A stretch of DNA of 64,000 bases. Origin: Quatrionicoccus australiensis (GTDB lineage Bacteria > Pseudomonadota > Gammaproteobacteria > Burkholderiales > Rhodocyclaceae). Each line of letters opens with the position of its first letter. The stretch's first letter is position 1. The notes under the pieces were generated by a model. The model had not been told where the DNA came from, did no database searches, and was given only the letters and a program-made list of their open reading frames with translations. The position numbers and the translations under genes were made by a program. The DNA is taken from assembly GCF_020510425.1 (NCBI RefSeq), contig NZ_JAHBAH010000001.1:1903001-1967000 (forward strand), written 5' to 3'. This document shows, in pieces, positions 46,631-56,491 of this stretch.

Positions 46631-47143
46631 CTAACGCTTGCCGGCCAGGCGGCGGAAAAAGCCGCGCCGGGAAGTGTCGGGGGCCGGTGCCGCGGGCAGG
46701 CTCGGCGGCACTGCTGACGGCATGCCGAAAATGAAGGCTTGCAGCGCGTCGACCGCTATCTGGCGGGCCGCGGCCATGTCCGGCACCAGACTCATCGGCG
46801 TGATCAGCGTGCTGAACTGATAGGTACCGAGTTCCTCCTCGCGCGCCGAGACGAAGGGCAGTGTACCGCCCGGCAGTTCGAGAAAGCGCCGCTGGCCGGC
46901 TGGAATCTCGCCCCACAGGGTGCCGCCGCCGGGCAACAGGTAAAGGCGCAGGAACCACGGCGTGATGACGACGCCGAACCAGTCGCCGGCGTGGCGGGCA
47001 AAGCCAAGGCTTTCGACATCGAGCGCCGGATTGATTTCCGCCATGTCCGGCTCGCCGCGCTGCCAGACGGCACGGTAATGGGCGGCAAGCAGCGCCGCCG
47101 GGCTCTCGGCATAAAGTACGACGGGGGAATCGACCTGGTTCAT
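46631..47143 (-). CDS. Orphan HybE-family [NiFe]-hydrogenase assembly chaperone
   Basis: A 170-residue protein clearly related to hupJ at 1017-1487. It shares INPALDVESLGF, a GDWFGVVITPWFLRLYLLPG segment and the LGTYQFSTLITPM block. The start at 47143 was chosen because the open frame before it reads as antisense of selO. It lies 45 kb from the hup operon, downstream of selO, with no other hydrogenase gene nearby. It has a proline-rich tail ending RRGFFRRLAGKR. It may serve a second hydrogenase or a related metalloprotein. Confidence 0.82.
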   Translation of the reverse strand: MNQVDSPVVLYAESPAALLAAHYRAVWQRGEPDMAEINPALDVESLGFARHAGDWFGVVITPWFLRLYLLPGGGTLWGEIPAGQRRFLELPGGTLPFVSAREEELGTYQFSTLITPMSLVPDMAAARQIAVDALQAFIFGMPSAVPPSLPAAPAPDTSRRGFFRRLAGKR

Positions 47144-47202
47144 GAGCGGCAAGCGACACGGATTAAAGCCGGCATTCTCCGCCGACTTCGCGGCGCTGCC
47201 AA

Positions 47203-48687
47203 TCAGCTCGAGCAGCTGACCGCGAGTCCGTTCGCCCAGTCCGGCGGCAAGGCGGCGTAAGCCTCGAACTCCGGCTGTTCGTCGTAAGGCCGGCGCAGGC
47301 AGGTGAGCAGGCGCTGCACCTCCGAGAAATCGCCGCTCTTCGCCTTCCGGATGGCGACCTCGGCCAGCCAGTTGCGCAGCACGTATTTCGGACTCGCCGC
47401 CCGCATCGCCGCCTGCCGTTCGGCATCCGGCCACGGCGTTTGCGCCAGGCGGGCGCGCCACTCGGCGAGCCAGGTGTCGCAGGCACTACGGTCGACGAAC
47501 AGGTCGCGCAACGGGGCGTCGGTTTTGGCCATATTTTCGCGGTCGACCGCCGCCGGCAATTTCGCCAGCGAACGGAAGAACAGCGTGAAGTCGGGGCGGT
47601 GCTGCTGCAGGAAGCCGAAGGTTTCGCCGATGAAGTTCTCGTCGTCGGGCAAGCCGTCGCGCAAACCGAGCTTGGCGCGCATCAGTTGTTCGAACCTGCC
47701 TTCGAAAGCCGGGCCGTAATGCTCGTCGACCGCGGCCTTGCACTGCGCCGGCCGGCCGATCAGCGGCAGGAAGGCATCGGCCAGGCGATAGAGGTTCCAT
47801 TGACCGATATGCGGCTGGTTGCGGTAGGTGTAGCGTCCCTGGTCATCAGAGTGATTGCAGATATGGCCGGGGTCGAAGGCTTCCATAAAACCGAACGGGC
47901 CGTAATCGAGGGTCAGGCCGAGAATCGACATGTTGTCGGTGTTCATCACGCCGTGCATGAAGCCGACCGCCATCCAGTGCGCGATCATCTCGCCGGTGCG
48001 GCGGGCCACGTCGGCGAGCAGCGCAGCGTAGGGGTTGGCCGCATCACGGCACGCCGGGCGGAAGGTGTCGATCACGTAATCGGCCAGTTGCTTCAATTCA
48101 GGCTGCCGGTCACGTGAGGCCCAATGTTCGAAGGAACCGAAACGCACGAAACCAGGCGCGACGCGGGCGACCACGGCCGCCGTTTCGATTTGCTCGCGGC
48201 GCACCGCCTGGTCGCCGCCGACGATGCACAGGGCACGCGTCGTCGGGATGCCGAGCCCGGCCATCGCCTCCGAACAGAGAAACTCGCGGATCGACGAGCG
48301 CAACACAGCGCGCCCGTCGGCACCGCGCGAATAAGGCGTGCGGCCCGCCCCCTTCAACTGGATTTCCCAGTGCCCGTGTTCGTTGCGCAGGCCACCGAGC
48401 AGATGCGCCCGACCGTCGCCCAACTGGCCGGCCCAGACGCCGAACTGGTGTCCGGAATAGACGGCGGCCAGCGGTTGACTGCCCGGCAGCAGACGATTTC
48501 CGGCGAAGATTTCGGCGAACTCCGGGCTGTTCAGCAGCTCCGCTTCCAGACCGACCAGCCCGGCCACTTCATCGCTGATCGCGACGACATGCGGATTGCT
48601 CAGGGGCTGCGGCGCCAGACGGGTGTAAAAGGCCTCGGGCAAGGCAGCAAAGCTGTTGTCGAAGCGGGGCGAGGCAGGTGCGTTCAT
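47203..48687 (-). CDS. selO: Protein adenylyltransferase SelO (YdiU/UPF0061)
   Basis: A 494-residue pseudokinase-fold enzyme that transfers AMP from ATP to protein hydroxyls. Family blocks are plain: [38 protein letters not shown] (ATP lysine and helix), [28 protein letters not shown] (in part). The protein ends in SCSS, the conserved C-terminal Cys of bacterial SelO (selenocysteine in eukaryotes). The start at 48687 fits the family N-terminus. Confidence 0.96.
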   Translation of the reverse strand: MNAPASPRFDNSFAALPEAFYTRLAPQPLSNPHVVAISDEVAGLVGLEAELLNSPEFAEIFAGNRLLPGSQPLAAVYSGHQFGVWAGQLGDGRAHLLGGLRNEHGHWEIQLKGAGRTPYSRGADGRAVLRSSIREFLCSEAMAGLGIPTTRALCIVGGDQAVRREQIETAAVVARVAPGFVRFGSFEHWASRDRQPELKQLADYVIDTFRPACRDAANPYAALLADVARRTGEMIAHWMAVGFMHGVMNTDNMSILGLTLDYGPFGFMEAFDPGHICNHSDDQGRYTYRNQPHIGQWNLYRLADAFLPLIGRPAQCKAAVDEHYGPAFEGRFEQLMRAKLGLRDGLPDDENFIGETFGFLQQHRPDFTLFFRSLAKLPAAVDRENMAKTDAPLRDLFVDRSACDTWLAEWRARLAQTPWPDAERQAAMRAASPKYVLRNWLAEVAIRKAKSGDFSEVQRLLTCLRRPYDEQPEFEAYAALPPDWANGLAVSCSS

Positions 48688-48796
48688 GGCGGTCCGGATG
48701 GTTGCGTTGGCAGGAATATGTAGAGGTAGAGTACGAAAGCGGCCCGGCGTTCCCGGCTGATGCATAATCGCAGCACGCAATCCGGCAAGGCAGCGC

Positions 48797-50002
48797 ATGA
48801 TGGACCAACTCCCCCGCGAACATTTTCCGGCCGCCTGTACCGTGTTCGGCATCGACGAACCGGGCGATTCGGCCTACGCCATCGAAAGCGGCAGCGTCGA
48901 AGTACTGGCCGGCCCCGACCAGCAGCGCGTCGCCATCCTTGGCGTCGGCGAACTGTTCGGCGAAGTCGCGCTGCTCGACCACCTGCCGCGCACCGCCACG
49001 GTCCGCACGCTGGAGCCGACCACCCTGGTCCGCATCGAACGTCAGCATGTCAATGAACTGCTCAAGCGCAGCGACCCGGTCATCCGGCACCTGCTCGAAC
49101 TGCTGCTGCAGCGCTTTCGCAGCAAGCACCGCGAACACCCGGACGAAGGCTCGGCGATGGCCGGCAGCGATGACCGCACCTGCGCCCTGCGCACCCTGGC
49201 CCTGACCCGCGATCTGGCGCACGCCCTCGATTTCGACCAGCTCGAACTGTATTACCAGCCGCTGATCAGCTTTTCGCGGCGCAACCTGGTCGGCTTCGAA
49301 GCCCTGGTCCGCTGGCGCCACCCGACGCTGGGCATGATCATGCCGCTCGAGTTCATCGGTCTGGCCGAACGCACCGGGCTGATCCACAAGCTGGGCGCCT
49401 GGGTGTTGCAGCGCGCCGTCGCCGACTGGGCCGGCCTGCGCCAGCACTGCCAGCCCGACGGCGGCCTGCCGCCCTTTGTCAGCGTCAACCTGTCGGCCGA
49501 TGAACTTGGCGACCTCAGCATCGTCGACCGCATCCGCCAGCTCCTTAACAGCCATGCCATGCGGCCGCACGAACTGAAGATCGAGCTGACCGAAACGGTC
49601 ATCATCGAAGATAGAAACAGCGTCAGTCAGGTACTGGAGCAACTCTCGGCGCTTGGCATCGCGATCGCGCTCGATGATTTCGGGACCGGTTATGCCGGCC
49701 TCGAAACGCTGAAAAGCCTGCCCATTTCCTGCCTCAAGATCGACAAGAACTTTGTCCAGGAAATCGACAGCTCGCTGCGCAGCCATGAAATCGTACTCAC
49801 CGCCATCCAGCTTGCCGCCTCGCTCGGCATCAGCACCATCGCCGAAGGCATCGAGGATGAGGCGACTTTCCGCCGCCTCGACGCCATGGGTTGCGACGTC
49901 GCCCAGGGCTATTACTTCGCCCGGCCGATGCCGGCTGCAGCCGTCGCCGGCTGGCTGAAACAGTCCATCCACGAAGGAAAATGTGCCGCTGCAGCGGGTT
50001 GA
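48797..50002 (+). CDS. Cyclic-nucleotide-binding-domain EAL phosphodiesterase
   Basis: A 401-residue protein: an N-terminal CRP-like sensor (residues 20-115, with [21 protein letters not shown] in part), a linker, then an EAL domain (about 140-390). Catalytic residues are present: FEALVRW (Glu168), [25 protein letters not shown] and EGIEDE. It probably hydrolyses c-di-GMP under control of a cyclic nucleotide or a similar ligand. It has no helix-turn-helix. Divergent from selO; an ATG at 48800 is an alternative start. Confidence 0.92.
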   Translation: MMDQLPREHFPAACTVFGIDEPGDSAYAIESGSVEVLAGPDQQRVAILGVGELFGEVALLDHLPRTATVRTLEPTTLVRIERQHVNELLKRSDPVIRHLLELLLQRFRSKHREHPDEGSAMAGSDDRTCALRTLALTRDLAHALDFDQLELYYQPLISFSRRNLVGFEALVRWRHPTLGMIMPLEFIGLAERTGLIHKLGAWVLQRAVADWAGLRQHCQPDGGLPPFVSVNLSADELGDLSIVDRIRQLLNSHAMRPHELKIELTETVIIEDRNSVSQVLEQLSALGIAIALDDFGTGYAGLETLKSLPISCLKIDKNFVQEIDSSLRSHEIVLTAIQLAASLGISTIAEGIEDEATFRRLDAMGCDVAQGYYFARPMPAAAVAGWLKQSIHEGKCAAAAG

Positions 50003-50102
50003 CCGCTGGCCGTCGATCAATGCCTTGCCGGCGGCCACAACGGCTGGCTACACTGGCGAGCTTCGTTCCGCCGACCAACCCCTTTTTCCGAGTATCCCGA
50101 GC

Positions 50103-50321
50103 ATGCGCCGCTACCCGTTTTCCTTCGTCGCCCTGAGCAGCCTCGGCCTGCTTTGTGCCATTCCCGGCCTGATCAGCCTGGCCGGTTTCGGTGCCAGCCT
50201 GCATCCGGTGCTTGAAGACCCGATGGCCGGGCTGGCCTTTGTCGTGTCCGCGGTCGCCCTGATCGGCTCCGGCGCCTTTCCGCTGGTCATCGAGAAACTG
50301 AAGGAAAACGAGGGCGCCTGA
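50103..50321 (+). CDS. Small membrane protein of unknown function
   Basis: A 72-residue protein with two hydrophobic segments (about residues 8-30 and 40-60) and a charged C-terminus (EKLKENEGA). It starts at 50103 after CCCGAGC, a weak ribosome site. I do not recognise the family. It follows the cNMP-EAL gene by 100 bases and may be co-transcribed. An intergenic GTCGACCG word follows at 50325. Confidence 0.6.
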   Translation: MRRYPFSFVALSSLGLLCAIPGLISLAGFGASLHPVLEDPMAGLAFVVSAVALIGSGAFPLVIEKLKENEGA

Positions 50322-50349
50322 ACGGTCGACCGCCGGGAAAAGGCAAAAA

Positions 50350-51456
50350 CTACTTCGTGCAGCCGCCGGAAACGCCGAAGTACTCGATACGTATGGTCAG
50401 CGCCGCACCGCCAACAATGGCCAGGAAAGTGACGATGGAACCGAGCGCCAGCGTCGAGATGCCGCTGATCCCCTGACCGACCGTGCAGCCCAGCGCCGTG
50501 ACGCCGCCAAAGCCCATCAGCGCAGCGCCGATCAGATGGCGGGCGATGTCATCGACACCGGCAAAACCTTCCCAGCGGAAACTGCGGCTCAGCAAGGCCC
50601 AGGCCGCCGAACCGGCGACCACGCCGAGCACGCTGGCAATCCCGAAACTCATCTTGCGGCTGGTATCCGACCACAGCATCAGCAACTCAAGGAAATAAGC
50701 GCTCGGCGCGACGAAACTGAAGGCTTCCATGCGCCCGCTGTTGGTCGCCACAAAGGCTTCCTGCAGTGTCTCCGGGTCTTCCGCCAGATAGCCGAGATGG
50801 CCGCTGACATACCAGGCGGCGACGACCGCCAGACCGACCCCGAAGCCGCCGAGCAGGTTGTCGAGCGTCCAGAAATCGCGCTTGAACAGGCAGAAAGCGG
50901 TCAAGCCGCCGCCGATGCCGAGTACGCCAAGCGCAAAAGCGGTCTGCGCCTCGACTCCTGCCGAGCGCAGCAAGGCCGGCACGTCCTGACCGCCGGGCAA
51001 AGTCAGCGTCACCTTGTCGAGCACGCCGACACGGAAGACGCCGAGCACGCCGCGCATCGTCATGTAGGCGACCAGGCCGAGCACGATGAAGACGACCAGC
51101 GACTTGAGGTTGCCGCCACCGATGCGGATCAGCGTCTTCGAGCCGCAGCCGGAAGCCAGCACCATGCCGGCGCCGAAGCAGCCGCCGCCAACCAGGCAGG
51201 ACAGCCAGTTGAAACTGGCGCCGCGGTAGATCGACTTGTCGAGATCGATCAAACCGGCCGCGTGCAGCGCACCGGCGCCGAGCACCGCAACGCCGATCGC
51301 CAGCAGCCACATGCGCATGCGGCTCCAGTTGCCCATCACGAGGATATCGGTAACCGCGCCCATGGTGCAGAACGAGGTCTTCTGGCCGAGTGCACCGAAA
51401 CAGAAGGCCAGGGCGAAGGCGAGCCAGATGATGCTGGTGGCGGAAAGGGCTTCCAT
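50350..51456 (-). CDS. YeeE/YedE-family membrane transporter
   Basis: A 368-residue membrane protein with about nine or ten helices. Characteristic cysteine/glycine loops are LGQKTSFCTMGAVTD, GGGCFGAGMVLASGCGS and GCTVGQGISGIS, which line the pore in thiosulfate-transporting family members. The substrate is probably an inorganic sulfur or selenium species. The start at 51456 lies 2 bases after queC, so the two are co-transcribed. No tusA-like gene is adjacent. Confidence 0.88.
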   Translation of the reverse strand: MEALSATSIIWLAFALAFCFGALGQKTSFCTMGAVTDILVMGNWSRMRMWLLAIGVAVLGAGALHAAGLIDLDKSIYRGASFNWLSCLVGGGCFGAGMVLASGCGSKTLIRIGGGNLKSLVVFIVLGLVAYMTMRGVLGVFRVGVLDKVTLTLPGGQDVPALLRSAGVEAQTAFALGVLGIGGGLTAFCLFKRDFWTLDNLLGGFGVGLAVVAAWYVSGHLGYLAEDPETLQEAFVATNSGRMEAFSFVAPSAYFLELLMLWSDTSRKMSFGIASVLGVVAGSAAWALLSRSFRWEGFAGVDDIARHLIGAALMGFGGVTALGCTVGQGISGISTLALGSIVTFLAIVGGAALTIRIEYFGVSGGCTK

Positions 51457-51458
51457 GC

Positions 51459-52133
51459 TCAGGCCGCGTAGTGCGTCGGATCGGCCACCCCGGCCGCGGC
51501 AAAGCCTTCGGCACGCAGGCGGCAGGAATCGCATTCGCCGCAGGCGTGGCCATCGGCATCGGCCTGGTAGCAGGAAACGGTGAGACCGTAATCGACGCCG
51601 AGCGCCGTACCGGTCTGGATGATCTGCGCCTTGGAAAGGTCGATCAGCGGCGCGTGGATGCTCAGCTTGACGCCCTCGACGCCGGCCTTGGTCGCCAGAT
51701 TGGCCATCTTCTCGAAGGCGGCGATGTACTCGGGCCGGCAATCCGGGTAGCCGGAGTAGTCGACCGCATTGACGCCGACGAAGATGTCGCGGCTGCCGAG
51801 CACTTCGGCCCAGGCCAGGGCGAGCGAAAGCATGATGGTATTGCGCGCCGGGACGTAGGTCACCGGGATGCCGGGCTGCACGCCGCCGGTCGGTACGGCG
51901 ATGGAGGTGTCGGTCAGCGCGGAACCGCCGAACTGGGCGAGGCCGAAATTGATCACGCGATGCTCGACGGCGCCGAGCGCCGCGGCCACCCGGCGCGCCG
52001 CATCGAGCTCGGCGCTGTGCCGTTGGCCGTAGTCGAAGGACAGGCAGTAGCAGTCAAAGCCCTGGCTTCTGGCCAGCGCAACACAGGTGGCGGAATCGAG
52101 TCCGCCGGAAAGAAGGACGACAGCAGGTTTCAT
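51459..52133 (-). CDS. queC: 7-cyano-7-deazaguanine synthase QueC
   Basis: A 224-residue PP-loop enzyme: [10 protein letters not shown] at the start, [10 protein letters not shown], and the zinc motif [12 protein letters not shown] near the C-terminus. It makes preQ0 for queuosine. queE lies 3 kb upstream on the same strand, with two c-di-GMP genes between. No riboswitch is seen in the 92-base gap upstream. Confidence 0.96.
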   Translation of the reverse strand: MKPAVVLLSGGLDSATCVALARSQGFDCYCLSFDYGQRHSAELDAARRVAAALGAVEHRVINFGLAQFGGSALTDTSIAVPTGGVQPGIPVTYVPARNTIMLSLALAWAEVLGSRDIFVGVNAVDYSGYPDCRPEYIAAFEKMANLATKAGVEGVKLSIHAPLIDLSKAQIIQTGTALGVDYGLTVSCYQADADGHACGECDSCRLRAEGFAAAGVADPTHYAA

Positions 52134-52225
52134 AGTGGGGCAGGAAAAAACTGAACAGCCGCGATTGTGCCGGCATCCGGCCCATCCTGCAGCAGGATTT
52201 TGCCCTTCGGCTCATGTCGAAACGA

Positions 52226-54427
52226 CTAGATCATCCAGTTATCGGGCGTTTCCAGCGGTTGACCGTAGCCGGCCAGGCTTTCCTCAAAATCGGCAAACGC
52301 GATCGGTCGACCGAACAGATAGCCCTGAAAACAGGTGCAGCCATGCTCGACCAGATAACGATGCTGCGCTTCCGACTCGACGCCCTCGGCCACCACGTTG
52401 AGGCGCAGCGTGTTGCCCATGGCGATGATCGCCCGCACGATCGCCGCATCGTCGGGATCGACGGCAATGTCGCGGATGAAGGAACGATCGACCTTGAGCT
52501 GCTCGAAGGGAAAACGCTTGAGGTAGGAAAGCGAGGCATAGCCGGTGCCGAAATCATCAAGCGAGAAACGTACGCCAATCTCGCGCAGCACCTGCATCTT
52601 CGCGACCACGCCCTCGACATTGTCGAGGAGCAGGCTTTCGGTCAGTTCCAGCTTGAGCAATTTGGGCTGCACGGCATGCCGCGTCAGCGCGGCCTGTACC
52701 TGATCGACGAAATCCGGCTGACGGAATTGCCGGGCGCTGACGTTGACCGACAGGTAAAGCCGCTGCGTGGCCGGATTGTCGGCCCAGCGCCGCAACTGGG
52801 CGCAGGCGGTATCGAGCACCCAGGTGCCGATCGGCACGATCAGGCCGGTTTCCTCGGCGAGCGGGATGAAGTCGGCTGGGCCGATCATCGCACCGTCCGG
52901 CGGTTGCCAGCGCAACAGGGTTTCCGCCCCGATCAGCTGGCGGGCGCTGTTGACCTGGGCCTGCACGTAGAGCACGAACTCATTGCGACTGAGCGCCCGA
53001 CGCAGACGCGATTCGAGACTGGCCCGCGTATCGAGTGCGGTCTGCATCGCGCTGTCGAAAAAGCGCACGCTGTTGCGGCCGGCGTCCTTGGCCTTGTAGA
53101 GGGCGATGTCGGCCTGCTTGAGCAGCGCCTCGGTGGTCTTGTCGTGGCCGCAGAACAGGCTGACGCCGATGCTCGCCGAATGAAAGTGCTGGATATCGGG
53201 ACAGACCAGGAAGGGCTCGTTGAGGCTGAGCCGGATTTTTTCGGCAACCGCTTCCGCCTGGATACTGGCGATCTCCGCCTCGCTGCCCAGGTCCTCAAGC
53301 ATGACGATGAACTCGTCCCCGCCCTGGCGCGCCGCCGTATCCCCCTCGCGAATGCAGGCGCGCAGGCGACGGGCGACCTCAACCAGCAGACGGTCGCCGA
53401 CATCATGGCCGAGCGTGTCGTTGAGATTCTTGAAATGATCGAGATCGATGATCAGCAGTGCACCGAATTGCTGGCTGCGCTTGCCGGCGACCCGTGCCAG
53501 ACCAAGCCGGTTGAGCAACAGCCGCCGATTAGGCAGGGCGGTCAACGGGTCAAAAAAGGCCAGATTGTGGATTTCCGATTCGGCCAGCTTCAGATCGGAG
53601 ATGTCCGAGAAGGTGCTGACGTAATGGGTCAACATCCCGCGATCGTCCCGCACCTCGCTGATGGTCAACCATTCGGGGAAAATGCCGCCGGATTTGCGCC
53701 GGTTCCAGACTTCCCCCTGCCAATGTCCGTTGGCATTCAGGCTATCCCACATCTGCCGATAGAACATCGCATCGTGCCGGCCCGACTTCAGCATCGCCGG
53801 CGTTCGCCCCATGCTTTCTTCGGCGGAATAACCGGTCAGGGTGGTAAAGGCGGGATTGACCCGCAGGATGCGACGCTCGGCATCGGTCACCATGATGGCC
53901 GCCTGCGATTTGAACGCCAGGGCCGCGATCTGCATGTCCTGCTCAAGGCGGGTACGCCAGGAAATATCACTGGCAATACCGAGATAGCCGATCAGTCTGC
54001 CGCGGGAATCTTTCAGCGCACTGACCGTCAGCTCGACCGGAAACTGCGAACCGTCCTTGCGCACATAGGTCCACTCCTCATGTGCGGCCTGGTTGTCGGC
54101 CAGACGGGCAACGAACACCTCGAAATCGGGACGGACGTCGCGCTCAAGCTCGAACGAAAGCAGGCGGGCCCGCGACTCGATTTCAGCTTCGAGATGGAAG
54201 ATCGACGCCACCTGCTGTCCGACCACCTCGCTCCAGGCATAACCCAGCATGTGCCGGGCTACCGGGTTGAAATAAATGACCGTGCCGGTCGTATCGGTGG
54301 CAATGATGGCGCGCCCGGCATTTTCCAGGATGGCATGCTGGATCTCGCAGAGCTCCGGCAAGGTCTTGCCGGGCGCCACTTCAAGCTCGGTCAGGACACA
54401 AGCACCAGAGGGAATGCGATCAGCCAT
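52226..54427 (-). CDS. PAS-PAS-GGDEF-EAL c-di-GMP signalling protein
   Basis: A 733-residue soluble protein: PAS (about 25-155), PAS (165-285), GGDEF (290-460) and EAL (470-725). The cyclase site is intact (GGDEF near 368) with an upstream REGD inhibitory motif. In the phosphodiesterase domain the signature is ETL instead of EAL (Glu502 retained); the other catalytic elements are present ([30 protein letters not shown]). It may be bifunctional. No membrane segment. It is upstream of queC on the same strand. Confidence 0.93.
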   Translation of the reverse strand: MADRIPSGACVLTELEVAPGKTLPELCEIQHAILENAGRAIIATDTTGTVIYFNPVARHMLGYAWSEVVGQQVASIFHLEAEIESRARLLSFELERDVRPDFEVFVARLADNQAAHEEWTYVRKDGSQFPVELTVSALKDSRGRLIGYLGIASDISWRTRLEQDMQIAALAFKSQAAIMVTDAERRILRVNPAFTTLTGYSAEESMGRTPAMLKSGRHDAMFYRQMWDSLNANGHWQGEVWNRRKSGGIFPEWLTISEVRDDRGMLTHYVSTFSDISDLKLAESEIHNLAFFDPLTALPNRRLLLNRLGLARVAGKRSQQFGALLIIDLDHFKNLNDTLGHDVGDRLLVEVARRLRACIREGDTAARQGGDEFIVMLEDLGSEAEIASIQAEAVAEKIRLSLNEPFLVCPDIQHFHSASIGVSLFCGHDKTTEALLKQADIALYKAKDAGRNSVRFFDSAMQTALDTRASLESRLRRALSRNEFVLYVQAQVNSARQLIGAETLLRWQPPDGAMIGPADFIPLAEETGLIVPIGTWVLDTACAQLRRWADNPATQRLYLSVNVSARQFRQPDFVDQVQAALTRHAVQPKLLKLELTESLLLDNVEGVVAKMQVLREIGVRFSLDDFGTGYASLSYLKRFPFEQLKVDRSFIRDIAVDPDDAAIVRAIIAMGNTLRLNVVAEGVESEAQHRYLVEHGCTCFQGYLFGRPIAFADFEESLAGYGQPLETPDNWMI

Positions 54428-54604
54428 TGAGGGCAGCAGCCAACAATGGGCCGGTCACACAGTTGACCGGCAACGAAACCGGACGGAAAACCAACTCGTT
54501 CCATTCATCGGACATTTTTCCCCCTCATCCCCCATCTTCTCGCGCCGATCTCCAACGATCGTTCGTTTCAGTTTGGCGAAGATACTAGCCCAGCAATGAC
54601 AATG

Positions 54605-54635
54605 CCGCAAGGATAGGTCAGACCAATCCTTGCGG
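54605..54635. terminator. Hairpin downstream of the PilZ gene
   Basis: CCGCAAGGAT (54605-54614) pairs perfectly with ATCCTTGCGG (54626-54635), 10 base pairs with an 11-base loop. There is no T tract. The rest of the 54428-54659 gap contains no gene I can support. Confidence 0.5.
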
Positions 54636-54659
54636 CGGACCATCACCGGAAGAATCCGG

Positions 54660-55022
54660 TCAGCTGTGGGTCAGCAGTCCGAGCTCGCGGTCGAGCAGGG
54701 TTTCATCGCCAAGATTGAGGGCAACCAGGCGGCGCAGATGGGTAATGCTGTCGAGATCAATCTCGCGACAGGACAAGCCGAGCAGCTCGGCCTGGCTATG
54801 CACGACCGTGCATTCCATGCGGATGATCGGGCCGGCATCGTCGAGCTGGACCTCCAGGGTGCAGCGACTGCCGATCTTGGTGAACACCGCTGCATGCGGA
54901 CGCACCAAGGCACCCTTGAGCGAGAGATCAAGCACCTCGACAGCCATTTCGCCGCTCGGCAAAAACAGGCTGGCTTCGGTCTGGAAGCGAATACGGGAAA
55001 ACTGGCGGCGGTTGCTGGTCAT
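54660..55022 (-). CDS. PilZ-domain c-di-GMP-binding protein
   Basis: A 120-residue protein that is essentially one PilZ domain. The c-di-GMP motif pieces are NRRQFSR (residues 4-10) and DLSLKG (32-37), matching RxxxR and D/NxSxxG. It probably acts as a small receptor or adaptor. It lies between queE (12 bases away) and the PAS-GGDEF-EAL gene, likely in one transcription unit with queE. Confidence 0.9.
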   Translation of the reverse strand: MTSNRRQFSRIRFQTEASLFLPSGEMAVEVLDLSLKGALVRPHAAVFTKIGSRCTLEVQLDDAGPIIRMECTVVHSQAELLGLSCREIDLDSITHLRRLVALNLGDETLLDRELGLLTHS

Positions 55023-55034
55023 GGATCTCTCCCC

Positions 55035-55673
55035 TTACTTGCCTTTCATGTTACCCCAAAGCAGCTTGTGCAGTTGCAGCTGGAAACGCACATTGAGGCC
55101 GTCTTCGAGAATCCAGGCCGCCAGATCGGCCGCTTCGATGCGCCCCTGGGCCGGCGAGAAAAGCACCGGGCACAAGGTATCGAGCTGGTGTTCGCGCAAG
55201 GCGCTACGTGCCCATTCGTAATCGGCCCGACTGGCGATGACGATCTTGATCTCGTCCTGTTCGTCGAGCAGGCCGAGATTTTCCCAGCGATTCTTCGCAC
55301 TCTCGCCGGAGTCGGGCGCCTTCAAGTCCATTATTCGCGCCACACGCGGGTCGACCGCTGCGATATCGAGCGCCCCGGAAGTTTCCAGCGATACGTCGTA
55401 ACCGGCATCGCACAGCGCCGCCAGCAGCGGCAGACATTCCTTCTGCGCCAGCGGCTCGCCGCCGGTAACGCAAACCTGGCGGGCCGGGTATTTCGCCACT
55501 TCGGCCAGCACCGACGCTATGGTTGCCGGGGCGCCACCGGTAAAGCTGTATTCGGTATCGCACCAGACACAGCGCAAGGGGCAACCGGTCAGGCGTACGA
55601 ATACGGTCGGCAGGCCGACGCGGGAAGCCTCGCCTTGCAGCGAGTAGAAGATTTCAGTGATTCTCAGGGCCAC
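55035..55673 (-). CDS. queE: 7-carboxy-7-deazaguanine synthase QueE
   Basis: A 212-residue radical-SAM enzyme with the cluster motif CPLRCVWCDT (CxxxCxxC), the FYSLQGE start and the GGEPLAQ block. It converts carboxy-tetrahydropterin to 7-carboxy-7-deazaguanine in queuosine synthesis. It follows cpoB on the same strand after 75 bases. queD and queF are outside the window. Confidence 0.96.
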   Translation of the reverse strand: MALRITEIFYSLQGEASRVGLPTVFVRLTGCPLRCVWCDTEYSFTGGAPATIASVLAEVAKYPARQVCVTGGEPLAQKECLPLLAALCDAGYDVSLETSGALDIAAVDPRVARIMDLKAPDSGESAKNRWENLGLLDEQDEIKIVIASRADYEWARSALREHQLDTLCPVLFSPAQGRIEAADLAAWILEDGLNVRFQLQLHKLLWGNMKGK

Positions 55674-55748
55674 AGGTAACTCTCACGCGAGTCGGCCGTC
55701 ATGGCCGCGCAACGGAGGCGCTCCCGCATCACGCGGAAGCGCTGCCGC

Positions 55749-56489
55749 TCATTTTTTCTTCAGACGTTGCTGCGCCGATTCGGCAGCCGGGGTATTCGGA
55801 TACTTGGCAATCACGGTCTCCAGCGAGCGTTTGACGCCGGTCGGGTTGCCCAGTTCCTGCTGGCAGGTCGCAATCGCCAGCCAGGCATCCGACGCCTTGG
55901 CGCTGTCCGGATACTTGGTCGTCACGATGCTCTGTGCCTCGATCGCCCGCTTGCAGTCGCGCTGGGCGTACCAGGCATTGCCCAGCCAGTACTGGGCATT
56001 GGGTGCCAGCGAACTGTCCGGATATTTCTGCACGAAAGCAGCAAAAGCCGCAGCAGCTTCCTTGTACTTGGCCGCCTTGAACTGGTTCAGGGCGCCTTCG
56101 TAGTCCTGGCTTTCCTTGGCCGGATCGCCTTTGATTGCGGCGGCCGGCGTGTTGGTCGAATCCGGCGTTGGCGCAGCGGCAACCGGCGTTTCGAACTTGC
56201 GCAGGCGCGAATCCAGATCGAGATAGAAATCCTGCGTCCGCTTGTCGCCGACTTCCTGCTTGTAACCCAGGGTTTCCAGCAAACCGCGCAGGCGGGCAAT
56301 TTCATCCGCCTGGCGCTGGATCTGCGCCGACAACTCGAGCTGCGCCTTGGCCTGCTGGTCAAAGCGCGCCTCCGTCTTGATCCTGAAGTCAGTCAGTTGG
56401 CGACGCGCTTCCTCGTCATCAAAAATGCCGGCCTGGGCCTGTGTGGCACCCAGTGAGGCGATCAGGAGAACCAGACGGAGGCGACGCAT
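55749..56489 (-). CDS. cpoB: Tol-Pal system / cell division coordinator CpoB (YbgF)
   Basis: A 246-residue periplasmic protein: signal peptide (1-20), an N-terminal coiled-coil trimerisation part (residues 40-90) and a C-terminal TPR domain (about 125-245, e.g. YEGALNQFKAAKYKEA). It couples outer-membrane constriction to peptidoglycan synthesis. Last gene of the tol-pal cluster, 2 bases after pal. Confidence 0.93.
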   Translation of the reverse strand: MRRLRLVLLIASLGATQAQAGIFDDEEARRQLTDFRIKTEARFDQQAKAQLELSAQIQRQADEIARLRGLLETLGYKQEVGDKRTQDFYLDLDSRLRKFETPVAAAPTPDSTNTPAAAIKGDPAKESQDYEGALNQFKAAKYKEAAAAFAAFVQKYPDSSLAPNAQYWLGNAWYAQRDCKRAIEAQSIVTTKYPDSAKASDAWLAIATCQQELGNPTGVKRSLETVIAKYPNTPAAESAQQRLKKK

Positions 56490-56491
56490 GA

